Shown here in pieces: positions 8,912-19,465 of a DNA stretch of 32,320 bases. Made by a program: the position numbers and the translations under genes. The notes under the pieces were generated by a model. That model did not search any database and was not told the origin of the DNA. It was given only the letters and a program-made list of their open reading frames with translations. Every line of letters starts with the position of its first letter. Within the stretch, counting starts at the first letter, position 1. The stretch is from Bacillota bacterium (GTDB taxonomy: Bacteria > Bacillota > Clostridia > Christensenellales > QAND01): positions 1 through 32,320 of the forward strand of contig QAND01000005.1 of assembly GCA_003150225.1 (NCBI GenBank), given 5' to 3'.

Positions 8912-10048
8912 CTACTCCTGATTAAAGATCTTATCAAACAGGCCCTTGCCCTTTTTGCCCTCCTTGGTGGAGTGGCCGTCAAACTCCCGAAGCAACTCCT
9001 TCTGCCGTTCCGTAAGATTTTTGGGAACTTCCACCTTAAGGGTAACGAATAGGTCCCCCTGCCCGCCCCGGATGCGGGGCATCCCCTTGCCCTTAAGGCG
9101 TACCACTGTGCCGGGCTGGGTGCCCTCCGGCATCCGGTATTTTGCGTCCTCCGTGAGGGTAGGCACCCGGAGCTCATCCCCCAGAGCCGCTTGGACAAAG
9201 CTGATCGGCATCTCCATGGATAGATCGGCGCCGTTTCGCTTAAACAAACGGTGAGGCTTCACCGAAGCCACCACATATACGTCGCCGTTGGGGCCGCCCC
9301 GCTTGCCGGCGCTCCCCTCCCGGGAGAGGGTGACGTATTGCCCGTTGTCGATGCCGGCGGGAATCTTCACCTTGATCTTCCGCTGACGGCGGACGGTACC
9401 CCGCCCCCGGCAATCGGCGCAGGGGCTGTCGATGATCTCCCCGGTGCCCCCGCAGGCGGTACATACCGACGTGGTCATAAACCGGCCCAAAGCGGTCTGT
9501 TGCGCCCGGCGAACCTGGCCGGTGCCCCCGCAGACGGTGCAGGTCTTAGGCGACGTGCCGGGTTTGGCGCCCGATCCATGGCAGGTGGGGCAGTTCTCGC
9601 TCCGACCCACGGTAATCTCCCGGGTCACACCGGTAAAGGCCTCCTCCAGGGTCAGGCTTACATCCACCCGGATGTCCTCCCCCTGTTCCGGCCCGGTTGG
9701 GTTTCCCCCAAAGCCGCCGAATCCGCCCCCGCCAAAGATGGTATCAAAAATATCACCAAAGCCGCCGAATCCGCCCCCGCCAAAGCCGCCGCCATAGCCC
9801 GCGCCGCCTCCGCCCGATGCGTTCTGGGTATACGCCTCATGGCCATACGCGTCGTACTGGCTGCGCTTCTCCTTGTCGGACAGCACGGAATAGGCCTCGT
9901 TCACCTCTTTGAACTTGGCCTCGGCCTCCTTGTCGTCCTTATTGATATCGGGATGATACTGCTTGGCTTTCTGACGGAACGCTTTTTTGATCTCCTCATC
10001 GCTGGCCCCGCGGCCCACCCCTAAGATGTCGTAATAATCCCTCGCCAA
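8912..10048 (-). CDS. dnaJ: Chaperone protein DnaJ (Hsp40)
   Basis: A co-chaperone that delivers substrates to DnaK and stimulates its ATPase. The J domain covers about 1-70 with the HPD motif at 32-34. A Gly/Phe-rich linker follows, containing an in-frame duplicated block. Four zinc-finger repeats come next: [24 protein letters not shown] and CADCRGRG. The two C-terminal beta domains end [11 protein letters not shown] take TTG at 10048 as the start ([10 protein letters not shown], 378 residues) because AGGTGA lies five bases upstream and the family normally begins this way. GTG three codons earlier is the alternative. A hairpin between dnaK and dnaJ probably lowers dnaJ expression. Confidence 0.96.
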   Translation of the reverse strand: MARDYYDILGVGRGASDEEIKKAFRQKAKQYHPDINKDDKEAEAKFKEVNEAYSVLSDKEKRSQYDAYGHEAYTQNASGGGGAGYGGGFGGGGFGGFGDIFDTIFGGGGFGGFGGNPTGPEQGEDIRVDVSLTLEEAFTGVTREITVGRSENCPTCHGSGAKPGTSPKTCTVCGGTGQVRRAQQTALGRFMTTSVCTACGGTGEIIDSPCADCRGRGTVRRQRKIKVKIPAGIDNGQYVTLSREGSAGKRGGPNGDVYVVASVKPHRLFKRNGADLSMEMPISFVQAALGDELRVPTLTEDAKYRMPEGTQPGTVVRLKGKGMPRIRGGQGDLFVTLKVEVPKNLTERQKELLREFDGHSTKEGKKGKGLFDKIFNQE

Positions 10049-10084
10049 ATGAATCACCTGTCAAGCATACGGGAGATAACAGGG

Positions 10085-10106
10085 AAAAAGGCAACGCGCG
10101 GCTGCC
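10085..10106 (-). terminator. Attenuating terminator between dnaK and dnaJ
   Basis: On the minus strand, GGCAGC (10106-10101) pairs with GTTGCC (10095-10090) with one G-U pair and a five-base loop, then TTTTT (10089-10085). Partial readthrough would explain less dnaJ than dnaK (inference). Confidence 0.6.
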
Positions 10107-10149
10107 TCTCCCCTATATCCCTATGCGGATTTACCGGTTTCGTTCCGGC

Positions 10150-12027
<1,878 letters not shown>

Positions 12028-12074
12028 TCAAAATGTTGTGTGCAATTCTTGTGTCTAAATGTATGTCAACGCCC

Positions 12075-12680
12075 CTAGGCGTAAACAGCTACCATACTGT
12101 GGCGTAGCACCTTTCCGTGCAAAAGGTATCCCACCTGAAGGGTCTGGGCCACCTTCCCGCGGAGGGCGTCGTCCTCGGTGGGGGTCTGCATCACGGCGTT
12201 GTGGAGGTTTGGATCAAACTCCGCCCCGTCCGATTCAATCCGCGCAAACCCATGCTTTTCAAAGGCCTTTAAAAAGGAGTCCATGGAAAGCTGGATGCCT
12301 CCGGCAATGGCCTCGTTTTCCGCTTCCTTAGCGGCGGCAAGGGCCCGCTCCATGTTGTCCATCACCTTTAAGAATTCCCCCAAAGCATAGGCCATGCCCT
12401 CATTATAGGCGTCGGCCACGGCAACCTGGTTCCGCTTCTTGTAGTTTTCAAAATCCGCCTTCAGCCTAAGATGGCTGTCGGTCAGCTCCGAGAGCTTTTT
12501 CTGGCTCTCCTCCAAATCCTTTTCCAGCCGCTGTTCCTGCTTTTTTTCCTTCTTGGCGGCCTTCTTTTCCTGGCGGGACTGTTCCTGGTCCCGTACCTCC
12601 TCGGCCTTCGGCGTTTCGGCAGCGGTCTCTTCCGCCTGGGCGGTCTGCTGATTCTGTTCCAGTTCGTCCTTCTGGTTCAT
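12075..12680 (-). CDS. grpE: Nucleotide exchange factor GrpE
   Basis: A 201-residue protein that releases ADP from DnaK. Residues 1-60 are low-complexity, rich in Glu, Gln, Lys and Ala. A long coiled coil follows (about 45-100). The C-terminal beta domain carries FDPNLHNAVMQTPTED and VLRHSMVAVYA, the usual family signatures. The start ATG at 12680 has GGAGGA about six bases upstream. It sits 15 bases after hrcA and 68 bases before dnaK. I saw no terminator in the grpE-dnaK gap, so one transcript is likely. Confidence 0.97.
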   Translation of the reverse strand: MNQKDELEQNQQTAQAEETAAETPKAEEVRDQEQSRQEKKAAKKEKKQEQRLEKDLEESQKKLSELTDSHLRLKADFENYKKRNQVAVADAYNEGMAYALGEFLKVMDNMERALAAAKEAENEAIAGGIQLSMDSFLKAFEKHGFARIESDGAEFDPNLHNAVMQTPTEDDALRGKVAQTLQVGYLLHGKVLRHSMVAVYA

Positions 12681-12695
12681 GTATCTGTCCTCCGT

Positions 12696-13724
12696 CTATT
12701 TTTCCTGCTGATGCAAAAAGTCAATAAAAAAGGAACCCAAACTCTGCATAATGGACACCACCCGCGGATAGTTCATCCGCATGGGGCCGATAACGCCAAA
12801 GCTGCCCACCTGCTGGCCGTCCACGCTGTATGTGGCGGTTACCACACTGACGTCATTGAGATCCTCCCGCCCATTCTCCATGCCGATGGAGATGGAAAGG
12901 GAAAGCTGGTTGGCCCGATTCAAAATATCGTAGATGGTATCCTGGGTCTGAAGGGCGGTAAGGATGCTCTTCGCCCGTTCCACATCGGTAAACTCCGGGT
13001 AGCGGAACAGGTTCTGGGCCCCGTCAAAGACGATGCTCTTGGCGGGCACGGCGTTCTCCGACGCGGAGATCACCTCGATGAGGGATTCAAATACCTTCCC
13101 ATGGTACTGCATCTCCTCCATCATTCCCTTGGCGGTTTTCTGCAATTCCGCCACCGATTTTCCCTCCATCAAAGAGGTCAGCGCATTGCTGATCATATCC
13201 AGGCTGGAGTCATCCACGTCCTCAGGGATGTTGATAAAGAGATCGTTGACAAATCCCATGTTGGTGACGATGACCACCAGAGCGCGGCCCCGGGTAACCG
13301 GCACCAGGCGGATCTGCTTAATGAGCACGTTCCGCAGCTCCGGCGCCATGGCGATGGAAACATAGTTGGTGCTGGCCGAAAGGGTCTTGGCCGTCACCGA
13401 TATGATCTCCCCAATCTGGTCCATCCGGCTGGTGAAATAGCGCTTAATCTGCTCCATCTCCCGCTGGTCCACCCCGGGCACATGGAGCATCCGATCCACA
13501 TAATAACGGTAGGCTTTCTGGGAAGGCACCCGGCCCGAGCTGGTGTGGGGCTGGTTCAAATAGCCCATTTCAAAAAGGTCGCTCATCTCGTTGCGGATGG
13601 TGGCCGGGCTGAATTCTCCGCCCCACAGCTTGGAGATGGTACGGCTGCCCACGGGAATGCCCGATGCAATGTAGTCGTCCACAATGGCCTTCAGAATCCG
13701 AATTTTCCGTTCACTGAGTTCCAA
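12696..13724 (-). CDS. hrcA: Heat-inducible transcription repressor HrcA
   Basis: A repressor that binds CIRCE and shuts off class I heat-shock genes until GroEL is titrated away (family knowledge). The N-terminal winged helix is about 1-75, with GSRTISK and the FSPATIRNEMSDLFEMGYL recognition region. A GAF-like ligand/dimer domain follows, and the end is SMGVI-type (GVIGPMRMNYPRVVS). I choose TTG at 13724 (ELSERKIRILKAIVDDYI, 342 residues). GAGGTG lies six bases upstream and family members normally start there. GTG at 13733 is the alternative but has no suitable site. The gene heads the operon and lies seven bases past its own CIRCE, so control is autogenous. Confidence 0.96.
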   Translation of the reverse strand: MELSERKIRILKAIVDDYIASGIPVGSRTISKLWGGEFSPATIRNEMSDLFEMGYLNQPHTSSGRVPSQKAYRYYVDRMLHVPGVDQREMEQIKRYFTSRMDQIGEIISVTAKTLSASTNYVSIAMAPELRNVLIKQIRLVPVTRGRALVVIVTNMGFVNDLFINIPEDVDDSSLDMISNALTSLMEGKSVAELQKTAKGMMEEMQYHGKVFESLIEVISASENAVPAKSIVFDGAQNLFRYPEFTDVERAKSILTALQTQDTIYDILNRANQLSLSISIGMENGREDLNDVSVVTATYSVDGQQVGSFGVIGPMRMNYPRVVSIMQSLGSFFIDFLHQQEK

Positions 13725-13745
13725 GCTGTTCACCTCGCTTCTTTG

Positions 13746-13772
13746 TTAGCACTCTCAATACTCGAGTGCTAA
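13746..13772 (-). promoter_or_regulatory. CIRCE operator
   Basis: Perfect inverted repeat TTAGCACTC (13746-13754), nine bases, GAGTGCTAA (13764-13772). This is the HrcA binding site, placed between the promoter and the hrcA start so bound repressor would block transcription. Confidence 0.98.
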
Positions 13773-13783
13773 CCACAGACAGA

Positions 13784-13812
13784 AGCATAGCACTGACCCC
13801 TCGGTTTGTCAA
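13784..13812 (-). promoter_or_regulatory. Sigma-A promoter of the hrcA operon
   Basis: On the minus strand, TTGACA (13812-13807), 17 bases, TATGCT (13789-13784). The start point would fall at the edge of CIRCE. The stretch 13813-13980 beyond it shows no gene or other structure I can support. Confidence 0.88.
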
Positions 13813-13980
13813 CGGATTCCAGAACAAAAAAGCGGAAAATCGATATGATTTCGTAACTATTTGAGGTGATGCATTTTTCCCGCCGCGTTGTTGCCATGTT
13901 CCCGCCATAGTTTTCTCCATGAGCTGCCCATGCTCCCTCGTTTTTCTCCCAGCTCCCATCCAGCTAGGGCTGAATGGCCC

Positions 13981-14029
13981 AAAAAGAAAAAGCGCCCTTT
14001 TGCCGGATCTTCCCGGCTAAAAGCGGCGC
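13981..14029 (-). terminator. Terminator of hemW
   Basis: A long imperfect hairpin on the minus strand (14029-13992). GCGCC, CTTTT and GCCGG pair with CCGGC, AAAAG and GGCGC, with two one-base bulges. It is followed by a T-rich run (13991-13981). Confidence 0.75.
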
Positions 14030-14091
14030 GTTTCGGCCAATTTAGGCCAAAAATGGCCGGATAACAAATCCGTATGAGGCCCGGCCCGCCC

Positions 14092-15234
14092 TCAGCAATC
14101 CCTCATAAATTTCATGAGAATCCCATTTTGTAAATCCATGCCCCGCGGGGTTAGGGCAAGATACTCCCCCCGCTCCATCAAAAGATTCCCCTCCAAAAGC
14201 GGCTGAATAACCCCAGGATAGGCATCCTCCACCCGGATTCCAAACTCCCGGCAAAATGCCGTTCGGTCCAATCCCCTAGCCATTCGAGTGGAGAGCATCA
14301 CCGCCTCAAACATCCGCTCCGCCCGGCTTAGGTACCCCCGGTTGGGAAACCGCTTTTCTGGAGCCGTCTCCAGCTCCTCCCGGTATGCCCCAAGATCATT
14401 GGCATGGAAATAACGGAACCATCCTCCTTTTTCCCAAAGATACCCATGGGCTCCCGCCCCGATGCCCAAATAGGGCTTCCGCTCCCAATAGACGGTATTG
14501 TGCCGGCTCTCCTGCCCGGGCTTAGCAAAGTTGCTGATCTCATAGCGGCGATATCCCGCCTCATGTAGCATGCTGACCGCCAAATCCCCCATATCCGCCT
14601 GGGATTCCTCCTCCAACGCCAGAGTTCCGAGGGCAAGCCCACGAGCAAGCGGTGTCCCCTCCTCCACCGTCAGGGCATAGCAGGAAAGATGGGGCACATC
14701 CAGCTCCAGTATCCCCTTTAAAGTCTCCTCCCACCCTGCCAGCGTCTGGCCGGGATAGCCGTAGATGAGATCCAGGCTGATGTTTTCGATGCCCGCCTTC
14801 CGGGCGGCTTCCACCGCCCTTGGCACGTCCGCCCCGCGGTGCCCCCGTCCCATGGCGGCCAACACCCCATCCTCCAACGACTGAGCCCCTAGAGAAATCC
14901 GGTTTACTCCCACCAAAGCCCAGCGTTCCGCCAGGGCGGGGGTAAAGGTTTCGGGATTGGCTTCGCAGGTCACTTCCGCTCCCGATCGCAGCCGCACCGA
15001 CTGCCGGACGGCAGCCATGAGGCCCTCTACAAACCCCGCCTCCATGCAACTGGGGGTGCCACCCCCAATGTACAGGGTAGGCGCTTCAACGCCCAGATCC
15101 TCCAGCCCGGAAAGCTCCCGCACCAATAGGGGCAAATAGCTCCTTTCCCCGCCGTCACGGGGGACGGAGAAAAAGGAGCAATAAGCACATTTATGGGTGC
15201 AAAAAGGCACATGGATGTAAAGGGATGCTTCCAT
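14092..15234 (-). CDS. hemW: Radical SAM heme chaperone HemW
   Basis: A 380-residue HemN-like radical-SAM protein. The cluster motif CTHKCAYC (Cys-x3-Cys-x2-Cys) follows the start MEASLYIHVPF. Downstream come the GGGTPS motif and a C-terminal HemN-type domain (RGLDRTAFCREFG). Genes of this type next to lepA are heme-trafficking HemW, not the oxygen-independent coproporphyrinogen oxidase. They lack that enzyme's N-terminal extension, as here. The start ATG at 15234 is two bases after the lepA stop; a start 45 codons earlier would overlap lepA and is rejected. The ribosome site is weak (GATGG), so coupling to lepA translation is likely. Confidence 0.93.
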   Translation of the reverse strand: MEASLYIHVPFCTHKCAYCSFFSVPRDGGERSYLPLLVRELSGLEDLGVEAPTLYIGGGTPSCMEAGFVEGLMAAVRQSVRLRSGAEVTCEANPETFTPALAERWALVGVNRISLGAQSLEDGVLAAMGRGHRGADVPRAVEAARKAGIENISLDLIYGYPGQTLAGWEETLKGILELDVPHLSCYALTVEEGTPLARGLALGTLALEEESQADMGDLAVSMLHEAGYRRYEISNFAKPGQESRHNTVYWERKPYLGIGAGAHGYLWEKGGWFRYFHANDLGAYREELETAPEKRFPNRGYLSRAERMFEAVMLSTRMARGLDRTAFCREFGIRVEDAYPGVIQPLLEGNLLMERGEYLALTPRGMDLQNGILMKFMRDC

Positions 15235-15236
15235 TT

Positions 15237-17042
15237 CTAATCCATCTTCAAAACGGCCATAAAGGCCTCGCTGGGTACCTCCACGCTGCCCACCTGGCGC
15301 ATGCGCTTTTTGCCCTCCTTTTGCTTTTCCAACAGCTTCTTCTTTCGGGTGATGTCCCCGCCGTAGCACTTGGCAAGCACGTCCTTGCGCATGGCCTTGA
15401 CGGTCTCCCGGGCGATGATCTTTCCCCCGATAGCCGCCTGAATGGGCACCTCAAACATCTGACGGGGAATGGCGTCTTTGAGCTTCTCGGCGATAGTCCG
15501 CCCCCGGTTGTACGCCTTATCCCGGTGAACGATGATCGAAAACGCGTCGCAGAGATCCCCATTTAACAGAATATCCAGCTTCACCAGGTCACTGCGTTTA
15601 TAACCGGTTAGTTCGTAATCAAAAGAGGCATACCCCCGGCTCTTGGACTTGATCAAATCAAAGAAATCATAGATGATCTCATTGAGCGGCATCTCATAAT
15701 GGATGGATACCCGTCCCCCCTCCAGGTACTTCATATCCTGAAAGGTACCCCGCTTTTCCTGGCACAGTTCCATGATGGGCCCGGTATAATCGGATGGGGT
15801 CATAATGGTAGCCTCCACCATGGGCTCCTCCATGTATTCAATCTCGGCAGGGTTTGGCAGATTGGTGGGATTATCAATGGTCAGTTCCTGGCCGTCGGTC
15901 TTCTTCACCCGGTAAATGACGCTGGGAGCGGTGGTCACGATGGAAAGATCAAACTCCCGCTCCAGCCGCTCCTGAGCGATCTCCATGTGCAAAAGCCCCA
16001 GAAACCCGCAGCGGAACCCAAATCCAAGGGCCACGCTGGTCTCGGGCTCAAAGGAGATGGAAGCGTCGTTGAGCTGCAGCTTGTAGAGGGCCTCCTTCAG
16101 GTCCTCGTAGTCCCCCCCATCGGCGGGATAGATGCCGCAAAACACCATGGGAACCGCCTTCTTGTACCCCGGCAGCGGCGTCTGGGCGGGCCGGGCGGCG
16201 TCGGTGATGGTATCCCCCACCCGGGTGTCCCCCACCGACTTGATGCTGGCGCAGACGTACCCCACCTCCCCGGCGGTGAGCTCCTTCACGGGCACCATGC
16301 CGGGAGAAAACACCCCCACCTCGGTAACGTCGAACTCCCGTCCAGTGCTCATCATCCGCATCCGGGTCTGATTGCTGATGGTACCGCTCATAACCCGGAC
16401 ATAGCAGAGAGCCCCCTTGTAGTTGTCGTATACGCTGTCGTAGATGAGAGCGGTCAGGGGCGCGTCGTCATCCCCCTCCGGTGCCGGGATATAATCCCGG
16501 ATCACCCGGAGCACCTCTTCCACATTGAGGCCGGTTTTCGCGCTGATGAGAGGGGCCATGGAGGCGTCCAGGCCAATCTCATCCTCGATCTCCTGGCGGA
16601 CAGCCTCGGGCATGGCGCTGGGCAGGTCAATCTTATTGATGACCGGCACCACCTCAACGTCGTTGTCCAGGGCCAGATAGACGTTGGCAAGGGTTTGGGC
16701 CTCGATGCCCTGGCTGGCGTCCACCACCAAAAGGGCCCCCTCGCAGGCCGCCAAAGACCTGGAAACCTCGTAGGTGAAGTCCACATGGCCGGGGGTGTCG
16801 ATTAGGTTATAAACGTATTCCTCCCCATTTTCATCGGTATAGAGCATCCGTACGCTTTGGCTTTTAATGGTGATGCCCCGCTCCTTCTCAATATCCATGT
16901 TGTCCAAAAGCTGCTCCTGCATGTCCCGGGATGCGACGGTACCGGTCAGTTCAATGAGCCGGTCCGCCAGAGTGCTTTTGCCATGGTCAATATGAGCAAT
17001 GATGCTAAAATTTCGTATTTTATCCTTTTCGATTCTCGCCAT
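15237..17042 (-). CDS. lepA: Elongation factor 4 (LepA) GTPase
   Basis: A 601-residue translational GTPase that acts on ribosomes and assists initiation or biogenesis under stress. The G1 motif AHIDHGKST is at 16-24, followed by DTPGHVDF and NKIDLP. After the EF-G-like domains II, III and V comes the LepA-specific C-terminal domain, with [19 protein letters not shown] and a basic end ([17 protein letters not shown]). The start ATG at 17042 has GTGGAGGA six bases upstream; a start seven codons earlier is not supported. The 112-base gap upstream has a small GGCCG/CGGCC hairpin but no promoter I would trust. Confidence 0.97.
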   Translation of the reverse strand: MARIEKDKIRNFSIIAHIDHGKSTLADRLIELTGTVASRDMQEQLLDNMDIEKERGITIKSQSVRMLYTDENGEEYVYNLIDTPGHVDFTYEVSRSLAACEGALLVVDASQGIEAQTLANVYLALDNDVEVVPVINKIDLPSAMPEAVRQEIEDEIGLDASMAPLISAKTGLNVEEVLRVIRDYIPAPEGDDDAPLTALIYDSVYDNYKGALCYVRVMSGTISNQTRMRMMSTGREFDVTEVGVFSPGMVPVKELTAGEVGYVCASIKSVGDTRVGDTITDAARPAQTPLPGYKKAVPMVFCGIYPADGGDYEDLKEALYKLQLNDASISFEPETSVALGFGFRCGFLGLLHMEIAQERLEREFDLSIVTTAPSVIYRVKKTDGQELTIDNPTNLPNPAEIEYMEEPMVEATIMTPSDYTGPIMELCQEKRGTFQDMKYLEGGRVSIHYEMPLNEIIYDFFDLIKSKSRGYASFDYELTGYKRSDLVKLDILLNGDLCDAFSIIVHRDKAYNRGRTIAEKLKDAIPRQMFEVPIQAAIGGKIIARETVKAMRKDVLAKCYGGDITRKKKLLEKQKEGKKRMRQVGSVEVPSEAFMAVLKMD

Positions 17043-17154
17043 AGAATCCTCCACACTCCGCACTGGGCCGATGTACCGGCCTCTTCATACATATGATATC
17101 CAAAGAGATCCCCCCGCGCAAGAGAGACGGCTGCCGGTCCTCAGTCCCCTTTTC

Positions 17155-17997
17155 TCAGATCCCAGCCGCCTCCCGGACTTCCCCCTTGGATAGCCGGAAA
17201 ACGTCAGCCAGCATCCGTGCCGCTCCCTCCTCGTCATTGGTGAATTCCGTCACCAAATCGGCCGCGGCCTGCACTTCGGGACTGGCATTGCGCATGGCGA
17301 CCCCCAGGCCGGCATACTGGATCATGGGAATATCGGTCCTGGTATCCCCCACCGCCATCGCCTGTTCCCGGGTCAATCCTAGAACCTGACACAGAGCCGC
17401 AACCCCGCTTGCCTTATCCACCCCATGGGGTAGAATCTCGACATAGGTCGGGCTGTTGAGATAGGCATCCGCCTCATGGGACAGCTCAGTCTGGAGAAAA
17501 GCCGCCAGCTTAGCCAGGCCCTCGGCCGTGCCTAGGGGCAGTATCTTGCTGGCTCCTCGGCCAGTTCGCTCCCAACACTCCATCAGATCCCCGTAATCCG
17601 CCACAGTTGGAACCACGCCCACCGTAGCGCTCTCCTGCTGGGCATAGGCGTCCATCTGGGGCACATACCAATTTTCATCCTGATACAGGCTGATATGCAC
17701 CCCAAAATCCTTCCCCTTTTCCACAATTCGCTTCACCGCAGCCGGGCGGATGTATTCCGCCCGTACCGCCTTGCCGTCCTGAAAGATCGATCCGCCGCCA
17801 TAGGCGATCATGGGGCCGGTGAGCTCCAGCTCCTTGTGAAACCGTTCCATGGCCTGGGGCATCCGAGCGGAGACCAGCGCCACTGCTACTCCATCCCGTT
17901 GGAGCCGCCCGATCACCGCTTTCGTGTAAGAGGTAATCTCATGATATGGGTTTAAAAGAGTGCCATCCAAATCCAGGCACACCAAGCGATACTGCAT
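17155..17997 (-). CDS. Cof-type HAD phosphatase (paralogue 1)
   Basis: A 280-residue cytoplasmic HAD hydrolase of the Cof/YidA class (type IIB cap). The catalytic motif is DLDGTLL with Asp9 and Asp11. SARMPQAMERF is motif II, and GDTRTDIPMI is the metal-binding motif near the C-terminus. Family members remove phosphate from sugar phosphates, flavin or pyridoxal phosphates; the substrate cannot be told here. It is clearly a paralogue of the next gene upstream: both share YRLVCLDLDGTLLN, SARMPQAM, YLEILPHGVDKASGVA-like and GLG-AM blocks. The start ATG at 17997 follows GAAAGGAAA. In the last motif the usual Asn of GDxxND is Thr in both copies. Confidence 0.9.
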   Translation of the reverse strand: MQYRLVCLDLDGTLLNPYHEITSYTKAVIGRLQRDGVAVALVSARMPQAMERFHKELELTGPMIAYGGGSIFQDGKAVRAEYIRPAAVKRIVEKGKDFGVHISLYQDENWYVPQMDAYAQQESATVGVVPTVADYGDLMECWERTGRGASKILPLGTAEGLAKLAAFLQTELSHEADAYLNSPTYVEILPHGVDKASGVAALCQVLGLTREQAMAVGDTRTDIPMIQYAGLGVAMRNASPEVQAAADLVTEFTNDEEGAARMLADVFRLSKGEVREAAGI

Positions 17998-18028
17998 GAT
18001 ACGATTTCCTTTCAAACTTTATTGGAAA

Positions 18029-18047
18029 GGCCGGGACAGGCCCGGCC
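18029..18047 (-). terminator. Hairpin between the two HAD genes
   Basis: On the minus strand, GGCCGGG / CCCGGCC with a five-base loop, followed by only a short pyrimidine run (TTTCC). It could be a weak terminator or an mRNA-processing hairpin. Confidence 0.4.
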
Positions 18048-18063
18048 CATTTCCTTTCTCGGA

Positions 18064-18879
18064 TCACACTTTAAGGCCAAACGCCTGGACAAGAGCCCTC
18101 GCGGCGCCATCCTCCTCATTGGTGAGGGCAACCATGTCGGCAGCGTCCTTCGCCGCCTGAGAAGCATTTCCCATAGCGATGCCAAGGCCGGCGTATTCCA
18201 GCATACAAGCGTCAGTAGCGCCATCGCCGACGGCAACGATCTCCTCCCGAGGGATCCCCATGCTTTGGGCCAGGAACGCCACGCCGCTGGCCTTGTCCAC
18301 CCCATGGGGCAGAATTTCCAAATAGGTGGAGATGGAACGGTAGGTATCGGCCTCCTCGGCGGTGTGTTCCACCAGCCACTCATAGAACCGCTGGATGTCC
18401 TCCGGTTCCCCGATGCACATGATCTTACAGGCCCCTTTCCCAGAGGCCCGCCAGGCTTCCAGCATAGTGGGATAGTCCTCCAAGATGGGCTCCATATTCA
18501 CCATGCCGATCTCCGCATCGATCCAATGATCCCACCTGGATACAAACCAGTGGCTATCCTGATAGAGGTTGATATTAATGCCCATCTCTTCCCCGGTCCG
18601 GGCGATCCGTTCCACCGTATGGGGATGGATATACTCCGCCCTTAAAACCCGTTCCCCATCCCACACGGTGCCTCCGCCGTAGCAGATCATGGGGCCCTTT
18701 AGCTGAAGCTGCTGGTAATAGGCTTTCATAGCCTGAGGCATCCGAGCTGAAGTCAATGCCACCGTTACGCCGATTCCCTGAAGCCGGGCTATGATGTCCT
18801 GGGTATAGGGAGTGATCTCCTTACGGTCATTTAAAAGGGTTCCGTCCAAATCCAAGCATACCAAACGGTATTGGCCCAT
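18064..18879 (-). CDS. Cof-type HAD phosphatase (paralogue 2)
   Basis: A 271-residue HAD hydrolase of the same class as its downstream neighbour. Catalytic Asp10 and Asp12 sit in CLDLDGTLLND, followed by SARMPQAMKAYY and the C-terminal metal motif GDGATDACML. The cap domain has its own specificity-loop sequence (IGMVNMEPIL), so substrates may differ between the copies. The start ATG at 18879 has GGAGA about seven bases upstream; an earlier in-frame start lacks family support. It begins 35 bases after the zinc-ribbon gene, probably on the same transcript. A GC-rich hairpin separates it from paralogue 1. Confidence 0.9.
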   Translation of the reverse strand: MGQYRLVCLDLDGTLLNDRKEITPYTQDIIARLQGIGVTVALTSARMPQAMKAYYQQLQLKGPMICYGGGTVWDGERVLRAEYIHPHTVERIARTGEEMGININLYQDSHWFVSRWDHWIDAEIGMVNMEPILEDYPTMLEAWRASGKGACKIMCIGEPEDIQRFYEWLVEHTAEEADTYRSISTYLEILPHGVDKASGVAFLAQSMGIPREEIVAVGDGATDACMLEYAGLGIAMGNASQAAKDAADMVALTNEEDGAARALVQAFGLKV

Positions 18880-18914
18880 TTCAATTCTCCTTCTGTCGTC
18901 CATGATCTATGGTG

Positions 18915-19286
18915 CTAATTGAGGGACTTGCCGCATTTCCTGCAGAAGGACCAATCCCCCTCCGTACGAGCGCCGCAATAGGGACAGAATCCGCCTTCCC
19001 CCTGGGGCTTGGAAGGTTCCCGGCGTCGGGGATCCAGGGGATCCCCCTCCTCCGATTCATCGGTGATATCAAATAGGGACATCCGATCCTTGCCGGTAGC
19101 GTTCCGCTTGTGGTACAGTCCCTGTACAATGGCTAGCACCACAAAAAAGACGCCAAACAATGGAAAAAACCAAGGCGCGCCCATGGAAATGGCCGCGATG
19201 GTCCAGATCACGCCGAATCCGGCGGTAAATAGGCTTCCGATGGCCCCCATATAGGAAGGGCCGCGGCCCGGCTTTATGCTTTTCAT
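18915..19286 (-). CDS. Membrane protein with C-terminal zinc ribbon
   Basis: A 123-residue protein of unknown function. Two hydrophobic helices (about 13-33 and 37-56) are joined by a very short turn. A polar linker follows, then a C-terminal double-CxxC zinc ribbon (FCPYCGARTEG and SFCRKCGKSLN). This arrangement is common among uncharacterised Firmicute proteins, where the ribbon probably faces the cytoplasm. The start ATG at 19286 follows a strong GGAGGGAGG. It is the first gene of the unit with the two HAD phosphatases. No function should be assigned from the ribbon alone. Confidence 0.8.
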   Translation of the reverse strand: MKSIKPGRGPSYMGAIGSLFTAGFGVIWTIAAISMGAPWFFPLFGVFFVVLAIVQGLYHKRNATGKDRMSLFDITDESEEGDPLDPRRREPSKPQGEGGFCPYCGARTEGDWSFCRKCGKSLN

Positions 19287-19317
19287 GGCTTGCCTCCCTC
19301 CGTTCCAACAGTACAGT

Positions 19318-19346
19318 ATTATGCCATAGGCCATCGCATCCGTAAA
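19318..19346 (-). promoter_or_regulatory. Probable promoter of the zinc-ribbon/HAD unit
   Basis: On the minus strand, TTTACG (19346-19341), 17 bases, CATAAT (19323-19318). Four and five of six consensus bases match. Confidence 0.45.
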
Positions 19347-19351
19347 GAAAA

Positions 19352-19367
19352 GCCTGTGAAAACAGGC
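19352..19367 (-). terminator. Second hairpin downstream of folC
   Basis: On the minus strand, GCCTGT / ACAGGC with a four-base loop, followed by TTTTCTTT. It acts as a back-up terminator between folC and the zinc-ribbon gene. Confidence 0.6.
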
Positions 19368-19434
19368 CGCGGCTTATCCATATATGGATGGATACGCTCC
19401 GCCAGAAAAACAAACATCCGCCCCCATGGAAATC

Positions 19435-19457
19435 AAAAAGGAGGCGCACGCCTCCTT
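19435..19457 (-). terminator. Terminator of valS-folC
   Basis: On the minus strand, AAGGAGGCG pairs with CGCCTCCTT around a tiny loop, then TTTTT. It lies about ten bases past the folC stop. Confidence 0.85.
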
Positions 19458-19465
19458 TTCCTTTC

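Noticed and set aside
12471..13772. 433-codon open frame opposite hrcA and grpE
   Set aside because: It crosses the CIRCE operator and start regions of two real genes, with no recognisable domain.
13711..13959. 82-codon minus-strand frame upstream of hrcA
   Set aside because: It overlaps the promoter and CIRCE and has no family resemblance.
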